64,000 bases of DNA, from positions 31,460-95,459 of the forward strand of contig JBBHKE010002220.1 of the NCBI GenBank assembly GCA_037447655.1. The letters run 5' to 3'. The notes under the pieces are model-generated. The model saw only the letters and a list, made by a program, of their open reading frames with translations. It searched no databases and was not told the origin of the DNA. Positions 23,710-34,761 of this stretch are shown piece after piece. Origin of the DNA: Zygnema cylindricum. Its lineage: Eukaryota > Streptophyta > Zygnematophyceae > Zygnematales > Zygnemataceae. The number at the start of each line of letters is the position of its first letter. The first letter of the stretch is position 1. Position numbers and translations under genes: made by a program.

Positions 23710-25645
23710 GTATAGTTATCCATGATATAACTATTGGCAAATAAATATAATAAACAGAAAATATTTGTAGAAGAGGTTACTATTAATTCAGTCAAAAGCT
23801 CACTCTTGTTAAATTTAACAACCGAACATAGTTTACTAAAACTAAACTTTCCTGCGTAAAAATCTTGTCATTCAATTGTTTCTTCCAATGTACTGCACAG
23901 TAGCTTAAAGTACTGGAATTCATCTTCTGATACATAGCTACGCAGTAACAAAAGTAAACCTGAGAAGAACATTCCCAAGTTTAACAAAGGATAAACCTAG
24001 TGAAGAGACCAATTAAATAGGTGAGTCTAGGCTAACTCTAGCTATGCTTCACTTAAACCTCCTTGTCGTTCAGATTTTTTAACAAAAGTTCAAAGTAGCT
24101 TTAAAGCTATAACTCTCTCGCAATCAACATCCATTTCCCGACAGTAGTAGGCAACTGATATTAAATAAAGGGTTCGCAAGTTTTCTAACTCCAGTGTCCA
24201 GCGTCAACGATTAGGCAATATCTTCTTGATCGTCATCACAAGAGCAAACACTTTTTGACAGCCGGAAAGACAGGAAAAGTTTGCAAGTTTTTTGCAATAA
24301 GCCGTACATAAATACGGAAAGTTATAAAATTCCAACTTTTGTCGATCAGTGAAAGTTTTTCTCGCGATAAGACAGAAGTGCAAGTTGCAAGCGGCTGAAT
24401 GCATCGGATACAATGGGGGGATCTGGTCATGTGGTCCATCAATGACATCATGTATCCGCGTGCGATTTGATTGTACTTTGTTTTGAGGGATCGTCAAAAT
24501 GTGTACTTGATGATTCGATCATAAATGCTTAGGATGGTAACCAAACAGATCCGCTATAGCAGTCAGAAATATCTTTACCGTAATGAATTACGGTATAGCA
24601 GACACCGTGACCAAATGAACCAATGAGGAACTAACAATGCATGTCGGGGTTTTGATACGGTATCTACACTGAAACGTGTCACCTACTACGGTAAAATATT
24701 TTCCCTCGTCACACAGTTTTCCAACCCACCAGCCTTTCGCCGAGCTGCATACGTTTACGTAATCGTCATCTTTCTGTACATTTTTCTTATTTTTAGGCGA
24801 AACAATTATAGTTACAATCTTCTGAGGTTCTCCCAGGGCCGCGGACCAATCTTCCACCGTCCGATCAGCTGCTTTTGGGCTTGCGTTATTCTCGACTACG
24901 CTTTTTCCTGTTCTGTTCGGTTGCGCGCGGAAGGCAATTTAGCAGCTCCTTCACAATACAAACCAGTATAAAGTGACTCATTCTCAATCCTGTATCGGAA
25001 TCAATACGGCTATAATAAATACTATTATTAGTTCCGAATCGACAAAAAGTTTTGGCTTGCTGGCTTTATTGGAATTTCACAAGGCGGTTGCTCGCGTACG
25101 TCTTTATGACCTACTGTACATCCTGTAGGGAGGCTGTCATACTTAAGGCATTTCCACGTACTTATACATGTAAGTAAAGCTTAAAAAGTTTCAACAAATT
25201 AAATATTCACACGTTGAATTTAGAGCTAAAACAGAATCGATATCACATGGAACACAATATTTGTTGACGTATTCCCGTTTTCTTCCTGCCCATTTTTCTT
25301 GTCGTCGCCTTTTCCCGCTACCCGGAATGTCCACCTTGAAATTCAGAATTGGCTCAATAAATATTTTCGATTCGCTAGGAATTAAACTTTATTCCTCGTA
25401 ACATTATTTAAAGTGTATAAAAAAAGGAGAGCAGGAGAATGAGGGTGTTTCTCTATTGAAACGGAGAGCCCGTCCGTTTCCCGCAAAAGTTAACGGATCA
25501 GCGAGCACGTTTCAAAACAAAACAAAAATGACCATTTACATTCTCCTGCGTTGCTATTGTCACGTACGAGACAGGAAACGGATTGCTCTCTGTTCCATGG
25601 AGAAAAACCCTAATATGTTAACTACACTATTGATGCTTTGCCGTC
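23710..25645. other. CEP164 5' flank, no gene seen
   Basis: This is AT-rich DNA upstream of CEP164. It should contain the promoter and any 5' UTR exon, but none can be delimited. The only structure seen is the small inverted-repeat unit at 24567-24702. A minus-strand open frame of 89 codons (24857-24588) runs into that unit and resembles nothing known. Confidence 0.5.
24567..24702. repeat. Short inverted-repeat unit with internal hairpin
   Basis: The left end AAATATCTTTACCGTA (24567) and the right end TACGGTAAAATATTT (to 24702) are inverted copies with one indel. Next to the left end TACCGTAAT..ATTACGGTA forms a tight hairpin (about 24576-24596). It could be a very small MITE; no target duplication was recognised. 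Confidence 0.4.
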
Positions 25646-25653
25646 GTTTTTAG

Positions 25654-26107
25654 CATAGTTCAAAAGTAGGCGTTTTAATGGTAGGCCTTTCGTAGGCGCC
25701 TTTATCGTAAGTTGTGCTATGGGCTTTTCATGTGATATTCTTAGATCGCTAATTTGATCAGCGACCGTCCGATTGTCCAAATTTGACGATAGTCCTATCG
25801 TAAGTTGTGTTATGGGCTTTTCATGTGGTGTTCTTGATCGCCACTTTGATCAGCGACAGTCAGATCGTCCGAATCTGACGGTTAAAATATAAAATAACTC
25901 AAAACTCAAAAAAAAAACAATTTGTCCTAATGTTTTTCAAAATTTAGACATGACGTTTAATTCTCTATCGATCGATGTGCAACTCAACCCTGGTACTATT
26001 TTTTTTCATTTTGCGACCAATACAATATGGGTCTTAAGGTCATATTGTATGTTTTGCGTACAATTGGCATATTGCATGGGCCTACTTTCACCTACTTTTG
26101 AACTATG
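25654..26107. mobile_element. CATAGTTC-family MITE, copy a
   Basis: The ends are inverted repeats CATAGTTCAAAAGTAGG and CCTACTTTTGAACTATG. They are flanked by GTTTTTAG (25646-25653) and GTTTTGAG (26108-26115), a 7-of-8 match that reads as an 8-bp target duplication, as in hAT elements. The interior holds two tandem copies (period about 92 bp) of a segment with CGTAAGTTGTG and GGGCTTTTCATGTG. It has no coding capacity. Confidence 0.75.
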
Positions 26108-26287
26108 GTTTTGAGGTTAAATCGTACATTTGGTACAATTTATGGGTAGTTTTATGTATAAGACACCCTTAAACTGTATTATTGCTTCTTGAATGTATTG
26201 CTATATTAGCCACGTGTAAAAGAGTTGATGAGGTGTTAACATTTCTACATTGCTAAGTGTTAGACCGGAATGTACAGTACTGTACTG

Positions 26288-26813
26288 TACACCGTCGATC
26301 GTATTTGGCGTGTTGAACACTAATTTCGCGCCCCTAAATTTTGAGGGTTTGGCCTAAAATAGGGCAAATGATACTGATTTTTCTTGTACGCTAATTACGA
26401 GATGAACAATTAGTGTACACCAGTTTAATTTATGTGTATTTTTATTAGTGTGGAGAACAAAACGTGTCGGGTCGTATAAAAATGTACTTTTTAATTATAT
26501 AAGTACGGATATTTAAAAAAAAAAATTGCTATCACACAAAAAACCGCTTTGTGAATTAAAATATTTCGTACGTGTACCTATTTTAGTGTACATTTATTTG
26601 TCGCGTATTGCCTACACCCTAAAAAACCGAAACTTTTACATATATTAATGTGAATATCCTCTCGACAAATCACTTGTACCCATATTTGGCGTTCGTTGAA
26701 AAACTAGTGTATAACTTAAAAAAAAAAAAATTGTAAGTCAAAATTAGTGTACATGACACTAAATTATTTTACACACTAATAATTTATACACGTTAAATAC
26801 GATCGACGGTGTA
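26288..26813. mobile_element. TA-flanked MITE E1 (526 bp)
   Basis: The ends TACACCGTCGATCGTATTTG and, inverted, CAAATACGATCGACGGTGTA (one or two mismatches) mark a TA-flanked element. This copy has its own TIR variant (CGTCGATCG). It is followed internally by CGCGCCCCTAAATTTT, which recurs in the 1.7-kb element at 35008. It has no open frame of note. Confidence 0.75.
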
Positions 26814-26841
26814 CTATACTATACTGTATTGTGATGTACTG

Positions 26842-27401
26842 TACACCGCCAATCGCTATTAGCGTAGTGTACGCTAATTCCGTCCCGTTTTTTTTTTTAT
26901 TCTCCATTATCGTAGTTCATTCTATTTTTTCCTTTACTCTATTTAGGGTTAAAAATTAATTGCCGTATAAAACAGAAGTACGCCATATTTTAAATAGTGT
27001 GGAATATGGTCAGATTTAGATCGTACAAAAACGTACCTATTTAAGTCAAAAGTACAATTCATTATGTTTAGTAGCCAATGACGCATGAGAATATGTGGTC
27101 TAAAAAGGGGAAAATATCGGGTTGCCAAATATCACGTTCGCATATAATCGACCAACAACCACGTTTCGACTGTGTGAACGTACGATTTGTGTACGATTTG
27201 TTCGATTTTGCACAAATACCTATATTAGTGTAAGCATGTTTGCGACCGATATTTACGTTTTTCAAAGACCCAAATTATAATTATTAAACAATTAGAATGT
27301 ATGTTTTTTTTCAAAATTTGCAAATTCTTAATTAGCGTAAACCACGACAATTATTCATGTACGCTAAAGAAACTTCTACGCTAATAGCGATTGGCGGTGT
27401 A
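26842..27401. mobile_element. TA-flanked MITE E2 (560 bp)
   Basis: The ends are TACACCGCCAATCGCTATT and the inverted AATAGCGATTGGCGGTGTA. Next to each end are inverted pairs of TTAGCGT/ACGCTAA. The inverted, full-length copy at 37833-38372 confirms that this is the intact form. From about 27060 onward the sequence is duplicated almost exactly at 29494. Confidence 0.85.
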
Positions 27402-27527
27402 CTGTAGTGTAGTAGTGTGACTCGCGAAGAAAACATTTTGTAAAATGCCGGCCAAACTTTTCTACGCATCTATCTCAGGATTTGCACTTTTCCCCAGGTA
27501 ATATTACTTAGCTGGACGCCTGAACTC

Positions 27528-28067
27528 TACACCGCGCATCGTTATTAGTGTTAACAACTACAATTTGGGTTCTTAAAATTTTGATTTATTTCCCCAAATA
27601 GGATACATGAATTTATTTTTTCTTTGACGATAATTAAGGTACCGTACAAAATAGGGTCGAGAACGAAAGTACAATAATGTCTAAATAGTGTGGAGTACGG
27701 TCGATGTCAGACCGTATATAAATGTACCTTTTCAAGTGAAAATTTTACATAAATTAATTAAATCAGACGCGCACGCATAGGAACGTGCGCTAAAAAAACG
27801 GGATTGGTCTGACACGTAAATTAGTCTGACATGTACGGATATTTAAATTTCACAACGTTGTACGATTTTTTATATTTTGTACGGATACATATAATAATGT
27901 ATATAATCGTACAAAAAAATTTCCAATTTTGCTGTTCCAAATTAGCGTTAACACTGAAATTAGAATAAACCTTTTTTTTTTTTTTTCAAATTATTTATTA
28001 GCGTCAATGACGATATATTTACTTACACACTATTTAAACTTTGACACTAATAACGATGCGCGGTGTA
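27528..28067. mobile_element. TA-flanked MITE E3 (540 bp)
   Basis: The ends are TACACCGCGCATCGTTATTA and the inverted TAACGATGCGCGGTGTA. Relatives are the copy at 29962-30506 and a truncated copy from 59862. The right end abuts the CATAGTTC-family element at 28069. Confidence 0.83.
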
Positions 28068-28068
28068 C

Positions 28069-28431
28069 CATAGTTCAAAAGTAGGTGAAAGTACACCCAT
28101 ACAATATGCCTATTGTACGCAAAAAATACAATATACCCTCAAGACCCGTATTGTATTGGCCGCATAATGAAATGAAATAGTAACAGGGTTGAGTTGCACA
28201 TGGATCGATAGAGAATTAAAAGTCATGTCCAAATTTGAAAAAAATATCGGACAAAAAAATTTTTTTCTGTGAGTTTTGAGCGACTTTTTATTTAAACCGT
28301 CAGATTTGGACGATCTGACTATCGTTGATCAAAGTAGCGATTTAAGAAGATCACATGAAAGCCCATAACACAACTTACGATAAAGGCGCCGACAAAAGGC
28401 CTACAAGAGAAACGCCTACTTTTGAACTATG
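28069..28431. mobile_element. CATAGTTC-family MITE, copy b (inverted)
   Basis: It has the same TIRs as copy a, with the interior in the opposite orientation (the AATATGCC/ATTGTACG side comes first). The flanks (CGGTGTAC and CGTCAGAC) match at only four of eight positions, so the target duplication is not clear. The left flank is the end of MITE E3. Confidence 0.75.
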
Positions 28432-29214
28432 CGTCAGACTACGAGGTAAAGCCGTGAAGGACATGCAGCGCGAGGATGTAACGGACGCCAACCAGAACTG
28501 AGAACTCCCATAGATTGAAAAATCGAGTATGATGCACCGCGATTTCGGCAGACTACATCCTGGATTCGTGGAGGAATTTAAATATTGATATTTAACAAGA
28601 CGGTTCAGATGACGTAAACAAGACTAGTTATTTTTAGTGTTGAAATAATTGAAGTAGACGCTCTTAACTGTTAACAGCACTCTATTACAGTCGGGTACGT
28701 ACGTCCGTTGGATTAACTGAATGGACGTCTCAAATATGCCTCTTTTCAATTCCCCTTTCATCCCCCTAATTAGGTCTAAAAATTAACAGAAACCTCCCAC
28801 TTAATTAGCCCTTTCAATTCTAAATCTGAAGCTTTGCTTTCTAACACTAATTTTCAAACCATAAAAAAACTCTTTTTATGCGTACTCTTAGCGCACTTCG
28901 CTGTATTTTAATCCATTTGTACGCATGATACGTGCCGTATTTTTTATCGTATGCTCCTAAATTGAGCGCGTGAAGGGCGTCACGACAATATGTTGGTGTG
29001 ACGTTATCACATAACTGACGTCACCACAACACTAAATTATGGGAAGGGGAAAAGGTCGAGATTTCGCAAACAAACTAAAAAGAAGAACGACGAAAGCCCG
29101 AAACAACAAAGACCACAGGTCTAAAAGTTTTTACCATTACAAGACACACTATTTTCTAGTTTTTTAAATTGTTTTTAGTGGAAAGAAGAGTTTTTCTTCT
29201 CCGCTACAGGACTG
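28432..29214. other. Spacer between transposons
   Basis: This is AT-rich DNA without a recognised gene, repeat or inverted terminus. Confidence 0.4.
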
Positions 29215-29835
29215 TACACCGTGAATCGCTATTAGCGTAATGAAATTGATAGCGTAATGAAACAATTAGCGTTATTTACGCTAATTGGGAATGTCGTATT
29301 TTTTGGAAATAATTTTTATTCTAATTTTTCGTACACTCTAATTTGCAAACTGCTTTGTAAAAAAAATCGGTTCAGAATACCTCCACACTACAATATGTGC
29401 ATGTACGAAATTGTTCAAATCGTACGCCGTCGCATTTTTTTTTCATCCGCGAATGCCGGAAAATATTTACGCAATTACATGTTAGCGCGATTACATTATG
29501 TTTAGTAGCCAATGACGCATGAGAATATGTGGTCTAAAAAGGGGAAAATATCGGGTTGCCAAATATCACGTTCGCATATAATCGACCAACAACCACGTTT
29601 CGACTGTGTGAACGTACGATTTGTGTACGATTTGTTCGATTTTGCACAAATACCTATATTAGTGTAAGCATGTTTGCGACCGATATTTACGTTTTTCAAA
29701 GACCCAAATTATAATTATTAAACAATTAGAATGTATGTTTTTTTTCAAAATTTGCAAATTCTTAATTAGCGTAAACCACGACAATTATTCATGTACGCTA
29801 AAGAAACTTCTACGCTAATAGCGATTGGCGGTGTA
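29215..29835. mobile_element. TA-flanked MITE E4 (621 bp), chimeric
   Basis: The left end is TACACCGTGAATCGCTATT but the right end is the E2-type AATAGCGATTGGCGGTGTA, so the two TIRs come from different subfamilies. From about 29494 to the right end the sequence is nearly identical to 27060-27401 of E2, and the left part is unrelated to E2. Confidence 0.8.
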
Positions 29836-30345
29836 CTGTAGTGTAGTAGTGTGACTCGCGAAGAAAACATTTTGTAAAATGCCGGCCAAACTTTTCTACG
29901 CATCTATCTCAGGATTTGCACTTTTCCCCAGGTAATATTACTTAGCTGGACGCCTGAACTCTACACCGCGCATCGTTATTAGTGTTAACAACTACAATTT
30001 GGGTTCTTAAAATTTTGATTTATTTCCCCAAATAGGATACATGAATTTATTTTTTCTTTGACGATAATTAAGGTACCGTACAAAATAGGGTCGAGAACGA
30101 AAGTACAATAATGTCTAAATAGTGTGGAGTACGGTCGATGTCAGACCGTATATAAATGTACCTTTTCAAGTGAAAATTTTACATAAATTAATTAAATCAG
30201 ACGCGCACGCATAGGAACGTGCGCTAAAAAAACGGGATTGGTCTGACACGTAAATTAGTCTGACATGTACGGATATTTAAATTTCACAACGTTGTACGAT
30301 TTTTTTTTATATTTTGTACGGATACATATAATAATGTATATAATC
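29494..30345. repeat. Near-identical copy of 27060-27895, crossing element borders
   Basis: About 840 bp match 27060-27895 almost base for base. The match covers the right half of MITE E2/E4, a 126-bp spacer (27402-27527 and 29836-29961) and most of MITE E3/E5. Beyond both edges the copies are clearly more diverged. The tract includes an identical 65-codon open frame on the minus strand, treated as non-coding. Confidence 0.88.
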
Positions 30346-30506
30346 GTACATAAAATTTTCCATTTTTGCTGTTCCAGATTAGCATTAACGCCGAAATTAG
30401 AATACACCTTTCTGAAAAAAAAAATCAAATTCTTAATTAGCATCAGTTACGATAAATTGCCTTCCACACTATTTAAACCTTGACACTGAAAACGATGCGC
30501 GGTGTA
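29962..30506. mobile_element. TA-flanked MITE E5 (545 bp)
   Basis: It has the same subfamily ends as E3 (TACACCGCGCATCGTTATTA and the inverted GATGCGCGGTGTA). The first two thirds are nearly identical to E3, and the last 160 bases or so are visibly more diverged. Confidence 0.82.
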
Positions 30507-31177
30507 GAGGCTGGGACTCCTGTTTTGTTTCGTTACGTGACATGGTACGGCTATTTCTTATTTCGCGTTCTTCACTTTTACAAGTCGTACAATTCATGCA
30601 AACATGTACAATAAAATAGTAAATATACATAGCGAAGCTTTGCAAATTCGACAAATTCTCTGGTGCTAACGTTGTCATGACATAGCATGTGATACTTCAC
30701 TTGAGAAACATGTTGGAAGAAGGAAACGTTCATGGAGATGCGCCCCTAAGTATGTATGATAATTAGGCATTTTTATGTTGCCTTGTTCTCGAGCGGACAA
30801 AACATTGACGTGGGCGCTCGTGTGGGCCTGCTGGGTATTTTCCGGGAAGCGTGGAAAATAGCGGCGTCCGAAATGTACGGCACGATACGGTCCTCCGGAA
30901 GTCCAGAGCATTGCACGTTCCGGCAGCTATGGAGAGATGTCAGGTAATTACACTAATTTATGTCATTATTATTTTGGAGGCAATTTTTGACCGTCCAATC
31001 GTATCCCGTGACGGTGCTGCAAGGACTAGAGCCGTCGAAACAAGGATTATAAATGTGCGGAAACGTGAGGGTACTGTAATGTGCGAGCGAAATAAAACGA
31101 AATGTGATCATACTATACGTGTAGAGTATGAGAGTTCACTTTATGGCTTTCATAACGACGACGTCAAATCCAACATC
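30507..31177. other. Spacer with an exon-like GC-richer patch
   Basis: The patch at about 30800-30942 (+ strand) is richer in G+C than its surroundings. It reads openly as GARVGLLGIFREAWKIAASEM.. and ends at TGTCAG|GTAATT, a good donor shape. No family was recognised and no partner exon was found. It may be a captured gene fragment or chance. Confidence 0.25.
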
Positions 31178-31185
31178 ATTCTGAC

Positions 31186-31758
31186 CATAGTTCAAAAGTA
31201 GGCGTTTTTATGGTAGGCCTTTGGTAGGCGCACAAAGCTTGGCACAAAACTCGCGCAGCGTAGGTACTGTATGCGTGTGTGCTGTGCACACCCCTGTACA
31301 AGCGTACAAATCTGACGTATGCTCATAGTACAGCGCACGCCGCCGAACGAAATTTTTTAGCGAACTGACACGACGTAGGATGACATTGCGCGGGAAAAAA
31401 AACCGGAAAAAAAAAACCCGCGGACGAATTTGACGATAGTCCTGTCGTAAGTTGTGTTATGGGCTTTTCATGTGATCGTCTTAGATCGTTACTTTCATCA
31501 ACGACCGTCAGATCGTCCAAATCTGACGGTTTTAATAGAAAGTCGCTCAAAACTCACAGTAAAAATATTTTTGTGTCCTTTCTTTTTTTCAAATTTAGAC
31601 ATGACGTTTAATTCTCTATCGAACCATGTGGAACTCAACCCTATTAATATTTTAATTCATTTTGCGGCCAATACAATATGGATCTTATGGTAGTATTGTA
31701 AAATTTACTTACAATAGGCATATTGTATGGGTGTACTATCACCTACTTTTGAACTATG
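31186..31758. mobile_element. CATAGTTC-family MITE, copy c
   Basis: The intact TIRs CATAGTTCAAAAGTAGG/CCTACTTTTGAACTATG lie between the octamers ATTCTGAC (31178-31185) and ATTATGAC (31759-31766). The interior carries an extra GC-richer stretch near 31230-31440 that is absent from copy d. Confidence 0.82.
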
Positions 31759-31766
31759 ATTATGAC

Positions 31767-32041
31767 CATAGTTCAAAAGTAGGCGTTTTTATGGTAGGCC
31801 TTTGGTCGGCGCCTTTATCGTAAGTTGTTGTATGGGCTTTTCCTGTGATCTTCTTAGATCGCTTCTTTGATCAGAGACCGTCCAATCGTCCGAATCTGAC
31901 AGTGTAAATAAAACATTTTGGTCCGAATGTTTTAATTGGTCCGAATAGGTCCGAATACAATATGGGTCTTAAGGTCATATTGTATGTTTTCATACAATAG
32001 GCATATTGTATGGGCCTCCTTTCACCCACTTTTGAACTATG
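31767..32041. mobile_element. CATAGTTC-family MITE, copy d
   Basis: This short copy follows copy c directly. Its flanks are ATTATGAC on the left and ATTCCGAC (32042-32049) on the right. With ATTCTGAC left of copy c, three near-identical octamers bracket the two elements. Confidence 0.82.
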
Positions 32042-32575
32042 ATTCCGACGTGCGACGATATAGAGATTGACGCAAACCGACAAAAAGACGACCATACATA
32101 ATATTTCAGGAGAATTATATGACGACGTATTGTTAATCAATATAATCACGGAAACTTACATTTGTCGTTGAATCGAAACGTATATGTGTAAGGAAAAAAA
32201 ATCACTTTACATACGACAAACGGCACAGTACAGTAAATTCATACTTTCTTTACATACGTACGCCATCGTACGTTTACAAAAACCAATTTGGAACTTTATG
32301 ACCTATGCGATACGTGCACAAATATACGTCGACAACTTTAATGCGTGCCTGAAAAATTTTAGGGGAACAAAATATTCGAGGCCGAAATTTTTGTCCTGCT
32401 GAAAAAGAAAGGAGGCAATGCAGTACCAAGTCTAGCATTGTGAGCCGTCCACCATTTTCAACTTTCAGTTCCTCCATTTCCACGTCGGATACCAGTTGGT
32501 TGCTTAATTTTTTTAAAAAACATTGGACGGGGACAAAATTTGCGAAAGTAAACAAAATTCCCTTTCACCGTATAA

Positions 32576-33381
32576 GGGTAGCCTTCTATCAAGCGTTCCC
32601 AATAATCGTACGGTTTTGTTTGCTGGCATTAATATTTGGAATACCTTTCCATGAGGTCGTGTCAGCGAGGCAAAAATTGCTTACGTGTTGGATTGCGATT
32701 GGTTCCACGTAGGATCATATTGAGCCTGCCGAGAATATTGAAAGTTTTGAAAAATACAATATTTTAATTGCGTATCTGTACAGTCGGACGCCGATTAAAA
32801 TATATAGTAGCGTCACGCTAATGTACAATATGAATGTTTTTGTATTTGTCGTTGTACCAACGGCCACGAAAACCGTTGCAAAATGAAAGTTTGTACAAAT
32901 GTCCATGAATGTACCATTTGTATGTTCATGTATTTTCGCTGTACCAGCGGAGGCGTGACAGAACGTCTTACAACCAAGATTTTGTAGTCGAACAGGGTGG
33001 CTTTGATGTCAGAATGTACACGCCATTTGCCACATATAAGTTTGTAACTTCACGTCCGTCGTGGATCGACTCTGATTTTACAAGTGGACCAATACACGCG
33101 TCCAATAAGTGCAAAGTGTCCTCCTGAGGACAGTTGGAGGAGACTCGCCAGATACTGGATAGAAGGGGCTTTTGAGTAGACAATTAAAAATCGGAAGGGG
33201 CGTTTGCGTAGAAAAATGAAAATCGGACGGTGGAAGTTTTCTCCAAAAAGTCTGGAGAATCTTTAACAAATTTATGGTTAACATCTTTTGTAAAAAAAAA
33301 AAAAAAAACAGTACGGCTTAATACGAAAAAGGTACTTTCTCCAGTAAACAACCCCACTTTTCGCCTGATGGAAGGCTACCC
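32576..33381. mobile_element. PIF/Harbinger-like (Tourist-type) MITE, 806 bp
   Basis: The ends GGGTAGCCTTC(T/C)ATCA and, inverted, TGATGGAAGGCTACCC form TIRs of about 20 bp. A TAA triplet stands on each side (32573-32575 and 33382-33384). A 3-bp TAA duplication and ends beginning GGG are typical of the PIF/Harbinger superfamily. No transposase frame was seen. Confidence 0.65.
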
Positions 33382-33460
33382 TAAATCAATTTTGGCCAGT
33401 GACAAAAAAAAATCGAATTAACATTTTACATGACCAAGATATATAGTAGTTTTACAAGGG

Positions 33461-33663
33461 TACACCTTGGAACGTTACTATACTATATGAATTATTAGAG
33501 TAAAGAAAAAATTAGCGTCATTCATAATAATATAGTGCCAGGAGACGTCGCAGATTATGGTCCACGTCCTTAAATAGTGTCATTTATTATAATTAAGGTA
33601 TTAATGTCAAAATTTTGGGGTGCCGATATAGAGTACATAAGGCTAATAACGATTCACGGTGTA
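33461..33663. mobile_element. TA-flanked MITE E6 (203 bp)
   Basis: It runs from TACACCTTGGAACGTTA to the inverted TAACGATTCACGGTGTA. The same short subfamily occurs at 38960-39148 and, inverted, at 39714-39916 (shared interior: AAAATTTTG.CA, GATATAG.GTACATAAGG). The left end is degraded. Confidence 0.75.
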
Positions 33664-33666
33664 CAG

Positions 33667-34171
33667 TACATCGTGAATCGCTATTAGAGTAAAGGAATAA
33701 ATAGCGTAAAAAAATAATTAGTGTTATTAAGGCTAATTGGGAAAAAGGAAATAAAAAAAAACATATATATTAATTAATCACTACCTCTAATTTGGGTTTT
33801 TTCGAATAATAAATGCCCGCCGTATTGGTGTCTACATCGATATATGTATCCGTACAAAATCTGACAATTCGTATGCCAAAATCTGAATACTTGAGTTTGC
33901 GTCTCTTTTTCTAGTGCACATTCACATACGTGCGCAATTACATTAAATTACTTTTTGTACGTTTGTATTTCAAAAAGTACATTTTGATACGGAAAATTGT
34001 GTCCGTACACCACAGTATAAACATTGCGGTGTACTTTCGTTATTGACGCTAATTAAAAAAAAAAAACCTAAAAGGCGCAAAGGAAAAAATAAAATTATGG
34101 ATTGTATTTCAGGTTTAAAAAAAAAAGTCACCGAATTAGCGTTATCTACTCTAATAGCGATTGGTGGTGTA
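33667..34171. mobile_element. TA-flanked MITE E7 (505 bp)
   Basis: It runs from TACATCGTGAATCGCTATTA to the inverted TAATAGCGATTGGTGGTGTA. Only three bases (CAG) separate it from E6 and from E8. The interior AGGAATAAATAGCGT is shared with 39152-39710 and 41136-41690. Confidence 0.78.
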
Positions 34172-34174
34172 CAG

Positions 34175-34761
34175 TACACCTTGAATCGTTATTAGCGTTA
34201 AGAAAATAGCAGTGTTAAAAAATAATTAGCATTACTAACGCTAATTTTAGTTTTTCAAGATTTAAAAAAACAAAATCCGTTAATTAATCCATAATGCTGA
34301 TTTCGGTTCAACGGATATGCCATCAAGATCTTCATTGTAAAATAGGTAAAAGTACAAAATCAGACAAATCGTACACCGTCGCGCCCTTTTACTCTAATTT
34401 AGTAATAACTATAATGTAGGTTTTATTCCTTATAATTAACACGCGATCAATGTATTTACACTAAAATAGGTACGATCTCATTATGCTTTTTCTTTTGACC
34501 ACATTTTTACATGCGATCGCGATTATCTTAATCCATGTTTCGTACTTTTATACTTAACAAAGTACCATTTTGTACGGAGTGACACGTCCATACACCACAC
34601 TATTCAATAAAATCATAAATCACAATTATTAACGCTAATTCACCAAAACCTTAATTAACGTAAAAAAAAAAGTAGTGTTATTAATTACATTTTAGGTGAA
34701 ACCCAAAAAAATTGGGGGCATCGATATAGCGTCCATAACGTTAATAACGATTCAAGGTGTA
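34175..34761. mobile_element. TA-flanked MITE E8 (587 bp)
   Basis: It runs from TACACCTTGAATCGTTATTA to the inverted TAATAACGATTCAAGGTGTA, a near-perfect TIR. A relative lies at 42583-43181 (shared ACGCGATC, AAAATAGG and GTACGG segments). Confidence 0.82.

Noticed and set aside
24588-24857. 89-codon minus-strand frame as an upstream CEP164 exon or small gene
   Set aside because: No recognisable protein; half of it lies in an inverted-repeat unit.
27068-27265. Identical 65-codon minus-strand frames here and at 29502-29699
   Set aside because: They are identical because the whole DNA tract is duplicated, including non-coding spacer. They lie within MITE sequence and are disrupted in the copy at 37833.
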